In this document: piece by piece, positions 47,701 through 59,333 of the stretch
Layout of the letters: each line of letters opens with the position of its first letter
Numbering within the stretch: the first letter of the stretch is position 1
Assembly (NCBI RefSeq): GCF_028640845.1
Contig: NC_080540.1
Location: forward strand, 257,782,958-257,846,957
DNA from: Ahaetulla prasina
Lineage: Eukaryota > Chordata > Lepidosauria > Squamata > Colubridae
Direction of reading: 5' to 3'
DNA: 64,000 bases
Program-made: the position numbers and the translations under genes
Notes under the pieces: model-generated
What the model was told of the DNA's origin: nothing
Databases searched by the model: none
Seen by the model: only the letters and a program-made list of their open reading frames with translations

Positions 47701-48881
47701 TTTTATGTTTTAACCTTTAAGGTTATTCACTGAGAAGCTTATATAATTCTAGTCAAACACATTTCTCCTTCATTCCTAGCTATAATTAATGAATACATTC
47801 ATTTTTTTCTAAGCATGTCTTAATCATTAACTTAGCCAAAGGTATTTGTGAGGTGTGCAGTTTAAACTGAAATGATAGTGTTTTACAGATAGTTTTCAAT
47901 TTGCAGATATGACACATAAACACTCAAATTCTTGTTAGCATTTCTTAAACTGGGCACTGTGACTGTTGCCAGTTGAAATTACCATTGAATTTACCAAATA
48001 TAAAAGTTGTGTAACTATGTTGGAAACCAAGGATTAGGTTGTAGTCCAGTGAATGGTCATCTATTAAGAAAAATGAAAACCTAACAGGGTTTGAGGAGGA
48101 ATTTTTTTGCATTCAGTACATAAGTTTATTGTCCTCCCTGAGACATATCACTCTTATCTTGATGTGAAGTGCCTCAGAGAGTGAGTATATCTATTCCCAT
48201 CTAAAATATAGCAGTAAGCTTGCTCTAAATGGACTTGATCAGCACCTAATGGAAAGACTGCCATTTTTGCCAAATGAACTACTCTGGCACTTTGAAGGAA
48301 AGGAGATTCACTAGAATCTTTACTGAAGGAAACTACCTTTTCAAAGATTTACACAGCATTCAGTATACCTTTCAACCTCTCACAGGAACAATTCCGTCTA
48401 CTCCCTCTTTGGTTTTGTGCAAAGGAAGTCAGCCAATGGGATAGGAGTTTAAAATACAAATCACCCCAAAAAATGTGATTATAACTGAAGGTATGTCTCA
48501 AGGCTCCAAATGCCATCATAAAGTTACAGGGAAAACAAGCACCTCTTGTTTCTCCAATGGGAATGAAAGGGTCCATGCCACACTGGAGCTGTGCAATTTT
48601 ATATGCTTTTTTCTTCCCTGTCCTCATCATTTCATCCTATGAAAAAGAGCACTGTTGTCCTAAATCTGCAAAAGCACAATTGTTTTAACTGTATATATTA
48701 GAGGAAGGATATTTGCAAAATGCCTTCCTAAACAGTACTACTGCTATTAAACTTACAGGTCTCATTTGTGTGCACTGTTGAGATGTATTCTGTCAGGATC
48801 ATCTTGTTTAATGCAGTTTAATATTATTTTGTGTATAGGAGTTGCTGTTCAATTCTTTGTTACTTGTACTTGTAAAATAAA
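41761..48881 (+). other. ST8SIA4: 3' UTR of ST8SIA4, extent uncertain
   Basis: The sequence after the stop is AT-rich and almost free of interspersed repeats from here to 49.6 kb, unlike the intron. A long 3' UTR is usual for this gene, from memory. Candidate AATAAA signals include 43080-43085, 44583-44588 and 48876-48881; the last is followed by a T-rich stretch and fits best. Open frames in this interval (for example 41980-42183) have no recognisable features. The end point is a guess. Confidence 0.35.
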
Positions 48882-49661
48882 GTCAATTTCTTTCCTTTTC
48901 CAGTCCTTTTGTTTGCTCAGCTGGGCACTTTGTTTCTTCTACAGTAATCAATACATTAATTTTTCTGGAAGAATGGCATTAGTAGATTTTTTTGTGTGTA
49001 AAATAGTGAAAAATGCTGTAAATATAATACTTGGTAAAGTCTTTAAGACAATTGATCCAGTGAAATTCATTCTCAACATTCTCTCAGAATGCATTAAATA
49101 TTTTGCACATCTCTAATATCAAGATCCAGTCTTGATACATTTTATAGAATGCCGTTCATTTATTCATATGTAAATGTCAGTGTGATTAAAAGCCTTTGCT
49201 GGGTTTCATTTTTATAGGCGCTGAATGCATTAAACCAAAATTTTAATACATGTGAGAATTCATTGACAAGTAATTTAGCCTCTCCTTTGAACACTTGTTT
49301 AGAACACTTTACTCCAATTTTGCAGATAAGGCTTTCAAAACACAGTGGTTGTTCAGTAAATATATGCTAAATATTGCAGTGCAATGCTCAGCATGCATGT
49401 AAGACAACTTGTAGCTACAGGAGGAATACGAAGTGGTAGAAGAGTGGGGAGTGAGGGTGACCAAAGTAGATTGTTAAAAAGGTGCAGAGAAAAGAAAGCA
49501 AAAAACAAATGTGTGCGAGGAAGTCCTGGATGAAGAGCTAAGGTGAAGACTGGTTATAACAGTGAAGGCGAGTTTGTCCTCATTTCCGTATTTTGTTCCT
49601 GCTGTACTTTCACAACAAGCACATGAGTAGCCCCATTATAGTCGTCTAAACATGAGTTTGA
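48882..49661. other. unannotated intergenic stretch
   Basis: No exon or repeat family recognised. A 116-codon open frame at 48766-49116 has no protein-like pattern I know. Confidence 0.5.
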
Positions 49662-49669
49662 CAGTGTAT

Positions 49670-49888
49670 TAGAGGTGGGATTCACTTACCTTCCCTACTA
49701 GTTCACAAATGTGAGCACATGCACCACCTTCCACACATACTCGGCTTTCCGTGCACACTCTTTGCTTGCATGTGCGCCTCCAAAATGTGGCTAAATAGGA
49801 CAGCATTACGTGCGGGTGGGCAGGGCCTACTGCAGTCGCTGCTACTGGTTTGACCAAACTGGACAGAACTGGCTGAATCCCACCACTG
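49670..49888. mobile_element. hAT-type MITE with near-perfect 8-bp target duplication
   Basis: A 219-bp element with termini TAGAGGTGGGATTCA and TGAATCCCACCACTG (inverted, two mismatches). The flanks CAGTGTAT (49662-49669) and CAGTGCAT (49889-49896) match at seven of eight positions. It is more GC-rich than its surroundings and has no coding capacity. Confidence 0.9.
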
Positions 49889-49896
49889 CAGTGCAT

Positions 49897-50529
49897 TAAC
49901 ATTGGCTGGTTATCTCTGTCAAGGAACAGTTACAGTTGTTATATAACCAAAGTTAATGAATAATTTGGGACACTACAGCCATGTGGGCTCTCAGTGAAAA
50001 CCTTAGGAACACCACCAGTTGAACTACCAATTCTCTGAAGGAATGCAGTCTAGTTTAGAAAAGCAAACTAAATGCCCGTATTCAAGGTCTACATGCCTAC
50101 AAGTTTTTTGTTTGTTTTTATCAGGATTCAGTCTCAATTTCCTGGTCTTCAACATTTCACTGCATTCAGACACTGGTTTAGGATAAGAACAATCACTTTT
50201 GATTCAATTGTGATAGAGAGGTAAAACTCAGTAACATCAGCTCAACCCCCAACTGAAAAATCCCCCAACAAATTCATGCAGATATTAAATAACACAGGAC
50301 AAAACAGTCTTGGGCATTGTACAATACCGTTGCCAGGATAGAGGGGCATTGTCCAATCTCACTTCTATATGCACTTCTTTGCATTTCTCATATATTTCTG
50401 ATAAAATTCTTCACATTCGCTGTCTAAAGGGCAGAGTATCTAATTTTAGTATGTATATATGTATATTTATCAGATTTGTATATCTGCCCATCTCCCACAA
50501 AGGAGGACTCTGGTTGGTACACAATAATA
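49897..50529. other. unannotated stretch, possibly older LINE
   Basis: It is adjacent to a minus-strand LINE fragment and may be more of it, but I cannot recognise coding blocks here. Confidence 0.4.
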
Positions 50530-51003
50530 AATAGGCTTATGTCACCTGAAAAGGGCACAGTCTGCAGATGCAGTAAGGGCAGAAAAGTACTGGCACTTTG
50601 CCATCCTTATCTCCACAAGGTAGGTCTTAATAGTGGCTCTAACCTGTGTTTGGTTTAGCTGTTTGTTGAGTGCCAGACATCTCTTTTCCTATTTCATCTC
50701 CCTCAGTGTCTCTGTAAACCATGGTGAGTGCTGGGACCCCCAAGAGAAGAGTGATATGGATGTGACTTGAACCAAGGTTTCAGTTGCCCCCTTAGTCAAA
50801 GCATCACAGATACCATATGGCAGGCCTGCAGTGACAACCCCAAGGTCTCTTGAATGATGTGGTAAAAGCCCAGGATTGTCATGGAAGCCATGAAATCACT
50901 TCAGGCTCCATTCAAAGGAAAGGGAGATTAAAATCCTCCAAAGCTATTAGTCTAGGGAATTCCACCGCCAGCCCATAAATGGCATCAAGAAGTTCAGGCA
51001 AAG
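50530..51003 (-). mobile_element. L2-type LINE, endonuclease-linker fragment (inverted)
   Basis: The minus-strand translation contains LPELLDAIYGLAVEFPRLI and EDFNLPF, the late endonuclease block of L2/CR1-type LINEs (usually LGDFNLH). Further along are SPWFTETLREMK and AKCQYFSALTASA, which match the linker between endonuclease and RT (typically APWYTEELR and AKSAYFSALI). It carries stops, so it is non-functional. It abuts, head-to-head, the plus-strand LINE starting at about 51004. Confidence 0.7.
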
Positions 51004-52838
51004 ATGTTACTAATTGGGATGATCCAAGCGAGAGGGAGGAGGCACGTCTTGTTGAGTCTGTTTGGGATGAGTTTGATCTTGTGACTCCCGAGGACGTGGA
51101 CAGGTTGTTGGGGAGGCTCCACGCCACCACGTTTATTGGACCCGTGTCCTTCCTGTGTGGTGCTGGCCACTCAGGAGGTGACACGAGGCTGGCTCCAGGG
51201 GATAATCAACGCTTCTTTGTTGGAAGGGGTTTTCCCTGCCGCCTTGAAAGAGGCGGTGGTGAGACTCCTCCTCAAGAAGCCCTCCCTGGACCCAGCTATT
51301 TTGGGTAATTATCGTCCGGTCTCCAACCTTCGCTTTGTTGCGAAGGTTGTAGAGAGTGCTGTGGCGCGGCAGCTACCCCAATACCTGGATGAAGATGTCT
51401 ATCTAGACCCATTCCAGTCCGGCTTCCGACCCGGATACAGCACGGAGACAGCTTTGGTTGCGTTGGTGGATGATCTCTGGAGGGCCAGGGACAGGGGTTA
51501 CTCCTCTGCCCTGGTCCTATTAGACCTCTCAGCGGCTTTTGATACCATCGACCATGGTATCTTGCTGCGCCGGCTGGGGGGATTGGGAGTGGGAGGCACT
51601 GTTTATCGGTGGTTCTCCTCCTATCTCTCTGACCGGTCGCAGACGGTGTTGACAGGGGGGCAGAGGTCGGCCGCGAGGTGCCTCACTTGTGGGGTGCCAC
51701 AGGGGTCGATTCTCTCACCCCTTCTGTTCAACATCTATATGAAGCCGCTGGGTGAGATCATCAGTGGCTTTGGGGTGAGATACCAGCTGTACGCTGACGA
51801 TACTCAGCTGTACTTTTCCACCCCAGGCCAACCCAACGAAGTTGTTGAAGTGCTGTCCCGGTGTTTGGAAGCCGTATGGGTCTGGATGGGGAGGAACAGG
51901 CTCAAGCTTAATCCCTCCAAGACGGAGTGGCTGTGGATGCCGGCACCCCGATACAGTCAGCTGCAGCCGCAGCTAACTGTTGGAGGCGAGTTATTGGCCC
52001 CAAAGGATAGGGTGCACAACTTGGGTGTTCTCCTGGATGAACGGCTGTCGTTTGAAGATCATTTGACGGCCATCTCCAGGAGGGCCTTTCACCAGGTTCG
52101 CCTGGTTCGTCAGTTGCACCCCTTCCGTGATCGGGATGCCTTGTGCACAGTCACTCATGCGCTCATTACCTCCCGCTTGGATTATTGTAATGCTCTCTAC
52201 ATGGGGCTCCCCTTGAGGTGCACCCGGAGGCTTCAGTTAGTCCAGAATGCAGCTGCGCGGGTGATAGAGGGAGCTTCACATAGCTCCCAAGTAACACCAC
52301 TCCTGCGCAGACTGCACTGGCTACCTGTGGTCTTCCGGGTGCACTTTAAGGTTTTGGTTACTACCTTTAAAGCGCTCCATGGCTTAGGGCCTGGGTACTT
52401 ACGGGACCGCCTGCTGTTACCTCATGCCTCCCACCGACCCGTACGCTCACACAGAGAGGGACTTCTCAGGGTGCCGTCCACCAAGCAATGTCGGCTGGCG
52501 GCCCCCAGGGGTAGATCCTTCTCTGTGGGGGGTCCTACCCTCTGGAACGAGCTTCCCCCGGGCTTACGCCAAATACCTGACCTTCGGACCTTCCGCCACG
52601 AATTAAAAACACATTTATTTATTCGCACGGGGCTGGCTTATTATTAATTTTTAGTGGGTTTTAGTTTTTATGTTCCAAAGTTTTAGGCCAATTATGTAAT
52701 AAGTTTTTTAATTCGTATTTTAATTGTATATTACATTGTCTGTTTTACCTTGGCTATACACCGCCCTGAGTCCTTCGGGAGAAGGGCGGTATAAAAATTG
52801 AATAAATAATAATAATAATAATAAAATAATAATAATTA
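51004..52838 (+). mobile_element. L2-type LINE, 5'-truncated, young-looking
   Basis: About 1.83 kb. It starts in the linker (VTNWDDPSEREEARL), contains the RT ORF and a short 3' UTR, and ends in the hairpin ACCGCCCTGAGTCCTTCGGG / AAGGGCGGT at about 52760-52790 and an (AAT)n tail. The same 3' end occurs at 26.6 and 29.5 kb. Base composition is far richer in G+C than its surroundings. No endonuclease domain is present in this orientation. I could not define a target-site duplication. Confidence 0.92.
51136..52647 (+). CDS. L2-type LINE reverse transcriptase ORF (503 aa, 5'-truncated)
   Basis: The open frame covers the whole RT domain: LLLKKPSLDPAILGNYRPVS (fingers), FQSGFRPGYSTETALVALVD, motif A LVLLDLSAAFDTIDHGILL, motif [22 protein letters not shown], motif C YQLYADDTQLYF with the catalytic Asp pair, the LNPSKTEWLWM thumb region, and the C-terminal LEY-equivalent SRLDYCNALYMGLP and LWNELPPGLRQIPDLRTFRHELKTHLF. 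A frame change near 51140 separates it from the upstream linker coding part (50979-51308 frame). The enzyme would reverse-transcribe LINE RNA at the target. Without the endonuclease region this copy cannot move on its own. The first ATG is internal, so the true start is upstream and lost. Confidence 0.88.
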   Translation: MDPCPSCVVLATQEVTRGWLQGIINASLLEGVFPAALKEAVVRLLLKKPSLDPAILGNYRPVSNLRFVAKVVESAVARQLPQYLDEDVYLDPFQSGFRPGYSTETALVALVDDLWRARDRGYSSALVLLDLSAAFDTIDHGILLRRLGGLGVGGTVYRWFSSYLSDRSQTVLTGGQRSAARCLTCGVPQGSILSPLLFNIYMKPLGEIISGFGVRYQLYADDTQLYFSTPGQPNEVVEVLSRCLEAVWVWMGRNRLKLNPSKTEWLWMPAPRYSQLQPQLTVGGELLAPKDRVHNLGVLLDERLSFEDHLTAISRRAFHQVRLVRQLHPFRDRDALCTVTHALITSRLDYCNALYMGLPLRCTRRLQLVQNAAARVIEGASHSSQVTPLLRRLHWLPVVFRVHFKVLVTTFKALHGLGPGYLRDRLLLPHASHRPVRSHREGLLRVPSTKQCRLAAPRGRSFSVGGPTLWNELPPGLRQIPDLRTFRHELKTHLFIRTGLAYY

Positions 52839-53947
52839 CTATGCAGCAGGGAGACTAGTATAGCTAGGAGGAGACTCTATGATAGAGCAACCGGACTTCC
52901 GGTTGGCTCCAGAATTGAATGGGGGACTTCCGGGTAGGATCTTTGTGGCTCTTTGAGTGTTTAATGTTGCCAACCTCTGGTCTAAAGAAAAAAAGAAAAA
53001 ATCATTGTTGAGCAACATTGATTGTTTCTGCAATATCCCCAATTTTTGTCAAGAATCAAGAGCAACATTCTGAGCAAAGTCCCTTTTTTTAACTTTAAAC
53101 ATTATTTGCTTACACCATAGCTTTATGGAGCAACAGAGACAAGAATATTTAACTATCCATTAGGCTGACAAATTAGTGAACACTGTAAAAAGATGGGCTG
53201 CCTTAGCTAACTCTTAATTTTGCTAAATTAGAAAATTAATGTCACCTTTTCTTCTAAAATAAATGATTCAATCAGATATATTTTTTTCCCTGTGCCTAAT
53301 GCTTTTCAAAGAAATTATCATTTTTGAAGCTGGCTAGTGTGGAGAGAATAATTACAGAGCGATCCATCATTTTCTAAGAATGAGATAACTATATCTAATG
53401 TAGGGACTGTTTGTCTCTGCTCAGGTATAAAATTACAATTATTTTAACATTAATTCTTTTAGCAGTGTATTTCTCTTCTCTCTTGAAGGCTCTTGGCTCA
53501 CAAATGTAGTTGCTAATGCACTGCTAATAACAAATGTTTTTTTGCTCCATTCACACATATCCCTGATACTTTTTCATATTAGTTTTTTGACCTGACTATT
53601 ATGCAGTGTCCAAAAGGATAAACTGCCATATTCCATTTAGTTCAATTCATTTGCTTCTGCAGAGGAAAAAAATCACTTACCCAATCTGCTGGCTGAGTCA
53701 GACAATACGACACCCATGGCATTAATATGTCTATAGATACCTTAGTGGTCTCTAGACTCTTACTTTTATTGTGTGTATGTTTCTTTTAAATAAAATGGGA
53801 GAATGAAAAACTTGCTAACTACTAAGGTAAGCATCAACCATCCTCATTTTTCTAAGTATCTTTCTGAGCCCTATAAAAATAAATGGTAAATGCATATTTA
53901 CTTGTAAGAGGGGCAACAGATGTCGGGGCAGCAACTTCAAACAGTTG
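52839..53947. other. unannotated stretch, possible hAT end
   Basis: 52860-52990 is GC-rich and contains GTTGCCAACCTCTG, whose complement CAGAGGTTGGCAAC looks like a hAT terminus. The other end was not identified. The rest is AT-rich. Confidence 0.4.
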
Positions 53948-54190
53948 CAGGTGTGAAATCCGGTAGCGATCGTGGCAGGTGGTTCAGAGAACCGATAGCA
54001 ATCGCAGTGCGAGGTTCCACCCACTCGTCCGGCTGTTGTTACTTCCTGGTTATAATCAGGAAGTAATGTGTTTTGTACCCTCTGCGCATGTGCAGAAAGG
54101 TTTTTCACATGCACAGAGGGTCTGCGCATGCGTGTGATGCAATGTGTGCACTTCCAAACTGGTAAGGAAGGTGAGTAGATTTCACCCCTG
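53948..54190. mobile_element. hAT-type MITE, same family as 21072-21347
   Basis: Starts CAGGTGTGAAATC and ends GATTTCACCCCTG; 243 bp. Internally it contains TTACTTCCTGGTTATAATCA and TGCGCATGTGCAGAA, the reverse-complement arrangement of the copy at 21072. The flanking octamers AACAGTTG and ACCAATTG agree at six of eight positions. Confidence 0.8.
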
Positions 54191-56538
54191 ACCAATTGCC
54201 TTTTTGGGAGGTAATATTATTAATTGAGTTACCTTACCCTTACCAACTGCGTTAGTGGCAGAATACCTAACAGAAAAATAAGAGTTAGGAGAAAAAAGAA
54301 GATTGGGCCTAAAAAGACAAATCGGAGGAAGAAGAAATATAGATTTGAAGTTAATCAGCATCAATGAGATGAGAGCAAAAGAAAGATGATCATAGGAAGA
54401 GAAAGGGGGTAGTTGAGAAGGAAAAAGGGAGAAGATGAATGACTGAAATGAGCAGGAATCAATGAATACGAAGAGAAGATATAGTCACCAGAAGAAACAG
54501 GACAACTGAAGAGATAAAGAAACAAAGGAAATTAATCATACCAAATAAATGAGCACTAGATGAAAATGAAATATAATCAGTAGCACCAAAGTATATAATT
54601 CTACTCTGATGATTTCATATTGGAATTCAGATAGTTAGCTAGAGTCATCTTAGAATAATGGAGATACTGAAATGGGGAGCCTTTTTTTGCTTCCATTCCA
54701 GCAAGCAGATTCTTTCTTGTAGTTACTGTCATTGCTTCACAGGAGTTGCCAGCTTGGTGTATTATTCCTTGCTCCTGACAAGAATCTGAACATATATTCC
54801 TCAGCAGGGCATTTCAATCACCTCTACTTGAAAATACAGCTCAAATAGTTTGCCCAAGAGAAAGAAAACAGTCCCAGATTCTGCTACATTCTTCTTTTTT
54901 AAGTACACAAAACTCAAGCTCTACAGCCAAGGCCTCTTTTGGCCTAGCTTCAAAATGGAACACAAATTATATGTTACATTCCTTTCTTTCCAAAATCATG
55001 CTTTTTCCATGCTTCTAGAAAATAATATTTTTTTTTAAAAAAAAGAGTTAATATATTGCTTTTTCTTTTGATTTTACATTTATTTTTAACAACCCACACA
55101 TGGCCTATTCTGTACAGAATAAAGCATGGCTGAGGCCAGAATATGTTTATATATACAATAGATATAATTGGCCAAAATGATTCTTCTTCAAGAATGCACA
55201 TGGACCTAGTTTGCGTATTCTGAGAAGAGGGTAGAAGTTACCTCAAGCAAGGTAGCCCATGTGCCTTCAGGGTTAGGCTTAAACAATAAGACACAGATCC
55301 CATCTCCTAGGTATCTTGTCTGAGATATGATTGCAAAAACTTACGATGCTCACCTGAAGTGCTGGTGCCTATTCAACTATCTGGTTACAAATGATACCTG
55401 AAGGCTTGACCTCCACTATATCAAAAGGGACTTTGTGACTTGAGACCCCACTGATGTTCTTCCCACTGTTTCCTAAGGGAAAAGGAGAGACAGAGATGTG
55501 TGTGTGTGTATAGTTCAAATACAAGTAAGGGTATGGCTAGCTGATGAGAACTGAAGCATTGGTATAATCGTCAAAGGTTTGTGTTTTCTATCAATGTCTC
55601 AATGGGCTGCCCTGCAGAGACTGAAAACATCTCACCTTGGAAGAAAAGTATAAATAACAATGGGTTAAGTAGGTCAGCAGAGTTTGAACTAGAATACAAA
55701 TGGGTAATCAATGTATGGTAGCTTTCTCCAGTGTAGCCCCTTTCATATCAGTTGGGAGAGAAATTCCCACCCAACAGGACCATTGCTTAATTCTGGGACC
55801 TCAAAGTCAGCAAAACAGCAAGTTCCATCTGAATTTTTATTTTTATTTTTGGAAAAGAAAGTCATGTGTTGCTTTATATTTATATCCTACCACAAACAAA
55901 ACAGTTCTCAGAAGTTTTGCCTTCTGGTAAGTTATGAAACAGGAAGTTAGGAGTATTGCAAAATAAAGAACTCAATTTCAACACCATTTTCATTTCAAAT
56001 ACATCCTTCAGTCCAAATGAACTCAACTATCTTCCTAAACAAATAAAAATTATGTGTGTTTTTGCAGGCCTTGGCAATATGCCGCTCCAAGTATTATCCA
56101 AGTACTTCCTCTATATTAAGTTGATCATTTAAGCATTCTTATACTTGACCATCACACTTACACCTGCTTTTAACTAGTCTGCAGCATCTCCCTATTGCAA
56201 ACATCCTTAAGTCATACCACCTTTCAGGGTGAAGCAACCCTTTTGTAGGCAATGCCATAAGCAGAGGCAGGAACTGGTGCTGAGTGGGTATAGAAAGAAC
56301 TTCCAAAATATAGGAATTTCCCAAAATTGGCCCATATTGCCAAGGCCTGAGCAACGCTTGTAGAAAAGCTATCATACCAATATAGGACTTTTACGGGCTG
56401 GGCTGGAAATCAAGCATTCAAGGTTTTTTAAATTAATTTTTGATTTCATTTACATTTAACTTTAAATTAGCATTTAGGGTTACTCTCTAGCCATGCATTA
56501 AATCAAACATTCTCATTCCATCACATTATGGTCTATAA
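54191..56538. other. unannotated intergenic stretch
   Basis: A purine-rich segment (AGAA/GGAGA) covers about 54270-54560. No gene or repeat family recognised. Confidence 0.5.
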
Positions 56539-56635
56539 CAATGTTTTTCATACTCGGCAATTTTAAGATGTGTGGGCTTCAATTCCCAGAACTGAGGTCC
56601 ACATATCTTAAAGCTGCCGAGTTTGAAAAACACTG
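56539..56635. mobile_element. palindromic MITE (about 97 bp)
   Basis: The left half reads CAATGTTTTTCATACTCGGC, then AATTTTAAGATGTGTGGGCT; the right half is its approximate reverse complement, ending GCCGAGTTTGAAAAACACTG. This matches a common reptile MITE whose consensus begins CAGTGTTTCTCAA, recalled from memory. The flanking octamers match only partly. Confidence 0.8.
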
Positions 56636-57702
56636 ATGTACAAATTGTTGACAATAGTCATAGGGTTCTGCTTTGTGGGTTTTGTGTGATCCAGAGGCTT
56701 TAGGTCAAAAACTAAGCTCACCAGCAGATGAAAAAATGTTGTTCACCTTATATTACCATTGCCTATGCCCGTGTCTCACCATTTGAACAATATGTGGCCT
56801 GCCAAATGAAAATGTATTAATAGAATTCTTGCTGCAAAGCAGCATTTAGATGAGAATGCTTCGATTCTATTGCTGTTCCATCTTATTGTTCCTTAGTTCA
56901 TATATATCTATATCATTGGTCGTAAGATTACATCAGCAATAAATCTGTTCTGCTTCTTTGCTTAATTAGCATTCCAGAAAGATGTCTGTGTTTAACTGAA
57001 TCAGTCCTTTTCAAAGGCAGGCAGCCATATCCTGTCTGAAGTTCTGCAGCTGATGCTTTTGTAAGGAAACAATATCCACTTTTTAATCATCAGTTTGAAC
57101 ATATGATTGCATTTCTTGCTCTTTGCCTATAATTGCACTGTCTGCTGCAAGGTGCCTCATAGGGGACTGTGAAAAAGACACAAGCTACTTGGAGAGACAT
57201 ATGTGTGCGCCAGCTGAAGTAACAATAAGACTTCTGATTGCAATTTTAGCCTAGTAGGGAATGATCCTAAAATGTCATTCACTGCAGGGGAGATGGCTTT
57301 TCAGCTGTTTCTAGACTAGATGCCTAAGTTATGAAGTTTGGACAAATGGATGAGATCACTTCAGCAAGTTCACACAACAGAGTACCCAAGTAACAGAAAT
57401 CGGAAGACGTTAGCTTTTTTGTTCAAAGGCCTTTTTAACAGCAGAAATGGTCTTTGGGGAAATACACTTAATACGCTTAACAATATGAAACTCAATTTTA
57501 AAGCTTGGAACTTCTGCGTTGACCTAATTCTTTTGATAGGAGAGGGAGGAAATCTGATGTCATTTGGATGCATGCAGACATTGACAATCTTAGATACTTT
57601 CTCACATGGTAGTTGTGAGGGAAAATTGAGAGATGGTGAGGACTCCATTGCTTGGTAACAACTAGTGCTATGTGAAGGTTTGAGTCAGTGATTAATAAAT
57701 CA
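56636..57702. other. unannotated stretch
   Basis: No exon or repeat family recognised. Confidence 0.5.
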
Positions 57703-58895
57703 GAACAGGGCTGGAAAGGAGGTTGGAGGCCTTCTAGTCCAACCTCCTGCTCAATCAGGAGACCTTATACCATTTCAGAAAGGTGGCTGTCCAGGCTTTT
57801 CTTAAAAACCTCCAGTGTTGAAGCATCTACGACTTCTGAAGGGAGGCTGTTCCTCTGGTTAATTGTTCTCACTGTTAGGAAGTTTCTTCTTAATTCCAAG
57901 TTGCTTCTCTTCTTTAATAGTTTCCATCCATTGTTTCTGGCCTTGTCTTCTGGTGCTTTGGAAAATAAGCTGACCCCCTCTTCTTTGTGGCAACCCCTCA
58001 AATATTGGAATACTTCTATTATGTCACCCCTAGTCCTTCTTTTCTCTGGACTGGCCATTCCCAATTCCTGCAACTGTTCTTCATATGTTTTTGTCCCCAG
58101 GCCCATAATTATCTTAGTTGTTCTTCTTTGCACTTTTTCCAAAGTCTCAACATCTTTTTGTAATGTGGTGACCAAAACTGAACGCAGTATTCCTGGTGTG
58201 GGCTTACTAAGGATTTATAAAGCGGTACTAATATTTCATGTGATTTTGATTCTATCCCTCTGTTTATATAACCAAGGGTTGCATTACCATTTTTGGCTGC
58301 TGCTGCACACAGCTGGCTCATGTTTAAGTGATCATCCAGTAGGATGGCAAGGTCCCTTTCACAATTACTGTTATTCTTTTTAAGCCACATTTTGCCTAAT
58401 CTGTACTTGTACCTTTGGCTTTTCCTGCCTAAGTGTAAAACCTGTGGATTTTCTCCACATTAAATTTCATGTTGTTGGATAGGCCCCCTTGTTCAAGTCT
58501 GTCGAGATCTTTTTGGATCCTGAGCTTGTCTTCTGGCGTGTTGGCTATTCCTGCCAGTTTATTGTCATCTGCTGATTTGATGAGTTCTCCTTCTATTATC
58601 TTATCTATTCCTTCTGTTCTCTCAACTTTATGAAGACATTGAAGGCTATTGGGCCTAAGATGGAACCTTGTGGTACCCCACTGCTTACTTCCCTCCATGT
58701 AGATGTAGTATCATTAAGGACTACTTGTTGAGTATGGTTTGTCAGTTACAAATCCATCTGGTGATGATGCTGTCTATCCCACATTTTTTTTTAGTTTATC
58801 AAGAAGTAGGTTGTGATCTACTTTGTCTAATGCCTTGCTGAAGTCTAAGTTTACTATGTCCACAGCATTTTGCTGATCTATCTTCCTTTTTATTT
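57703..58895 (-). mobile_element. CR1 LINE, RT to 3' end (degenerate)
   Basis: The minus-strand translation gives, in order, a diverged motif A (SKALDKVDHNLLLDKLKK), motif B ([12 protein letters not shown]), the LVSPHQEYCVQFWSPHYKK block, VQRRTTKIIMGLGTKTYEEQ, and the C-terminal LELRRNFLTVRTINQRNSLP with EVVDASTLEVFKKSLD. These are classic CR1 ORF2 blocks. Frames shift several times, and the catalytic YxDD region is not intact. The 3' end (GGAGGCCTTCTAGTCCAACC on the plus strand) is at 57710. Confidence 0.88.
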
Positions 58896-59285
58896 AGTTT
58901 CACAAAGCTTCAGGTGGGTTTCCCAGTGAAAACAGATCTGGAAACAAAGCTTCCAAAGCAGAATGCAAAGATCTGAAGTTTTTTCTACTGTTTCTGAGGT
59001 AGTTTCACGCAAACATGATCTTAATTAGCTTTATGCTTCCAAAATAGAATTTTTATTATATTGCATGAGGCAACAACACTGAAAAAAGAGAGAGAAACCC
59101 AGAACTGTATTGGATTCTAGAATAAATAAATTAAGCAGTCTAATATTGTGCTCTCTATTAGGAATACAAATGGATGTTATACACAGATTCCAGTTTCATT
59201 AATCAATCTTTTAAAAATATTCTGCATTATATTTATCAGACATATCACTTACATCACTTATCACAAAGTATGAGTGGGCTTTCCC
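58896..59285. other. unannotated stretch
   Basis: Nothing recognised. Confidence 0.5.
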
Positions 59286-59333
59286 TTCCTCCTTCCTTCC
59301 TTCCTTCCTTCCTTCCTTCCTTCCTTCCTTCCT
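59286..59333. repeat. (CCTT)n microsatellite
   Basis: About 12 copies of the CCTT/TTCC tetramer. Confidence 0.95.

Noticed and set aside
57688..58383. Plus-strand 231-codon open frame
   Set aside because: Antisense to a CR1 fragment whose minus-strand translation has clear RT blocks.
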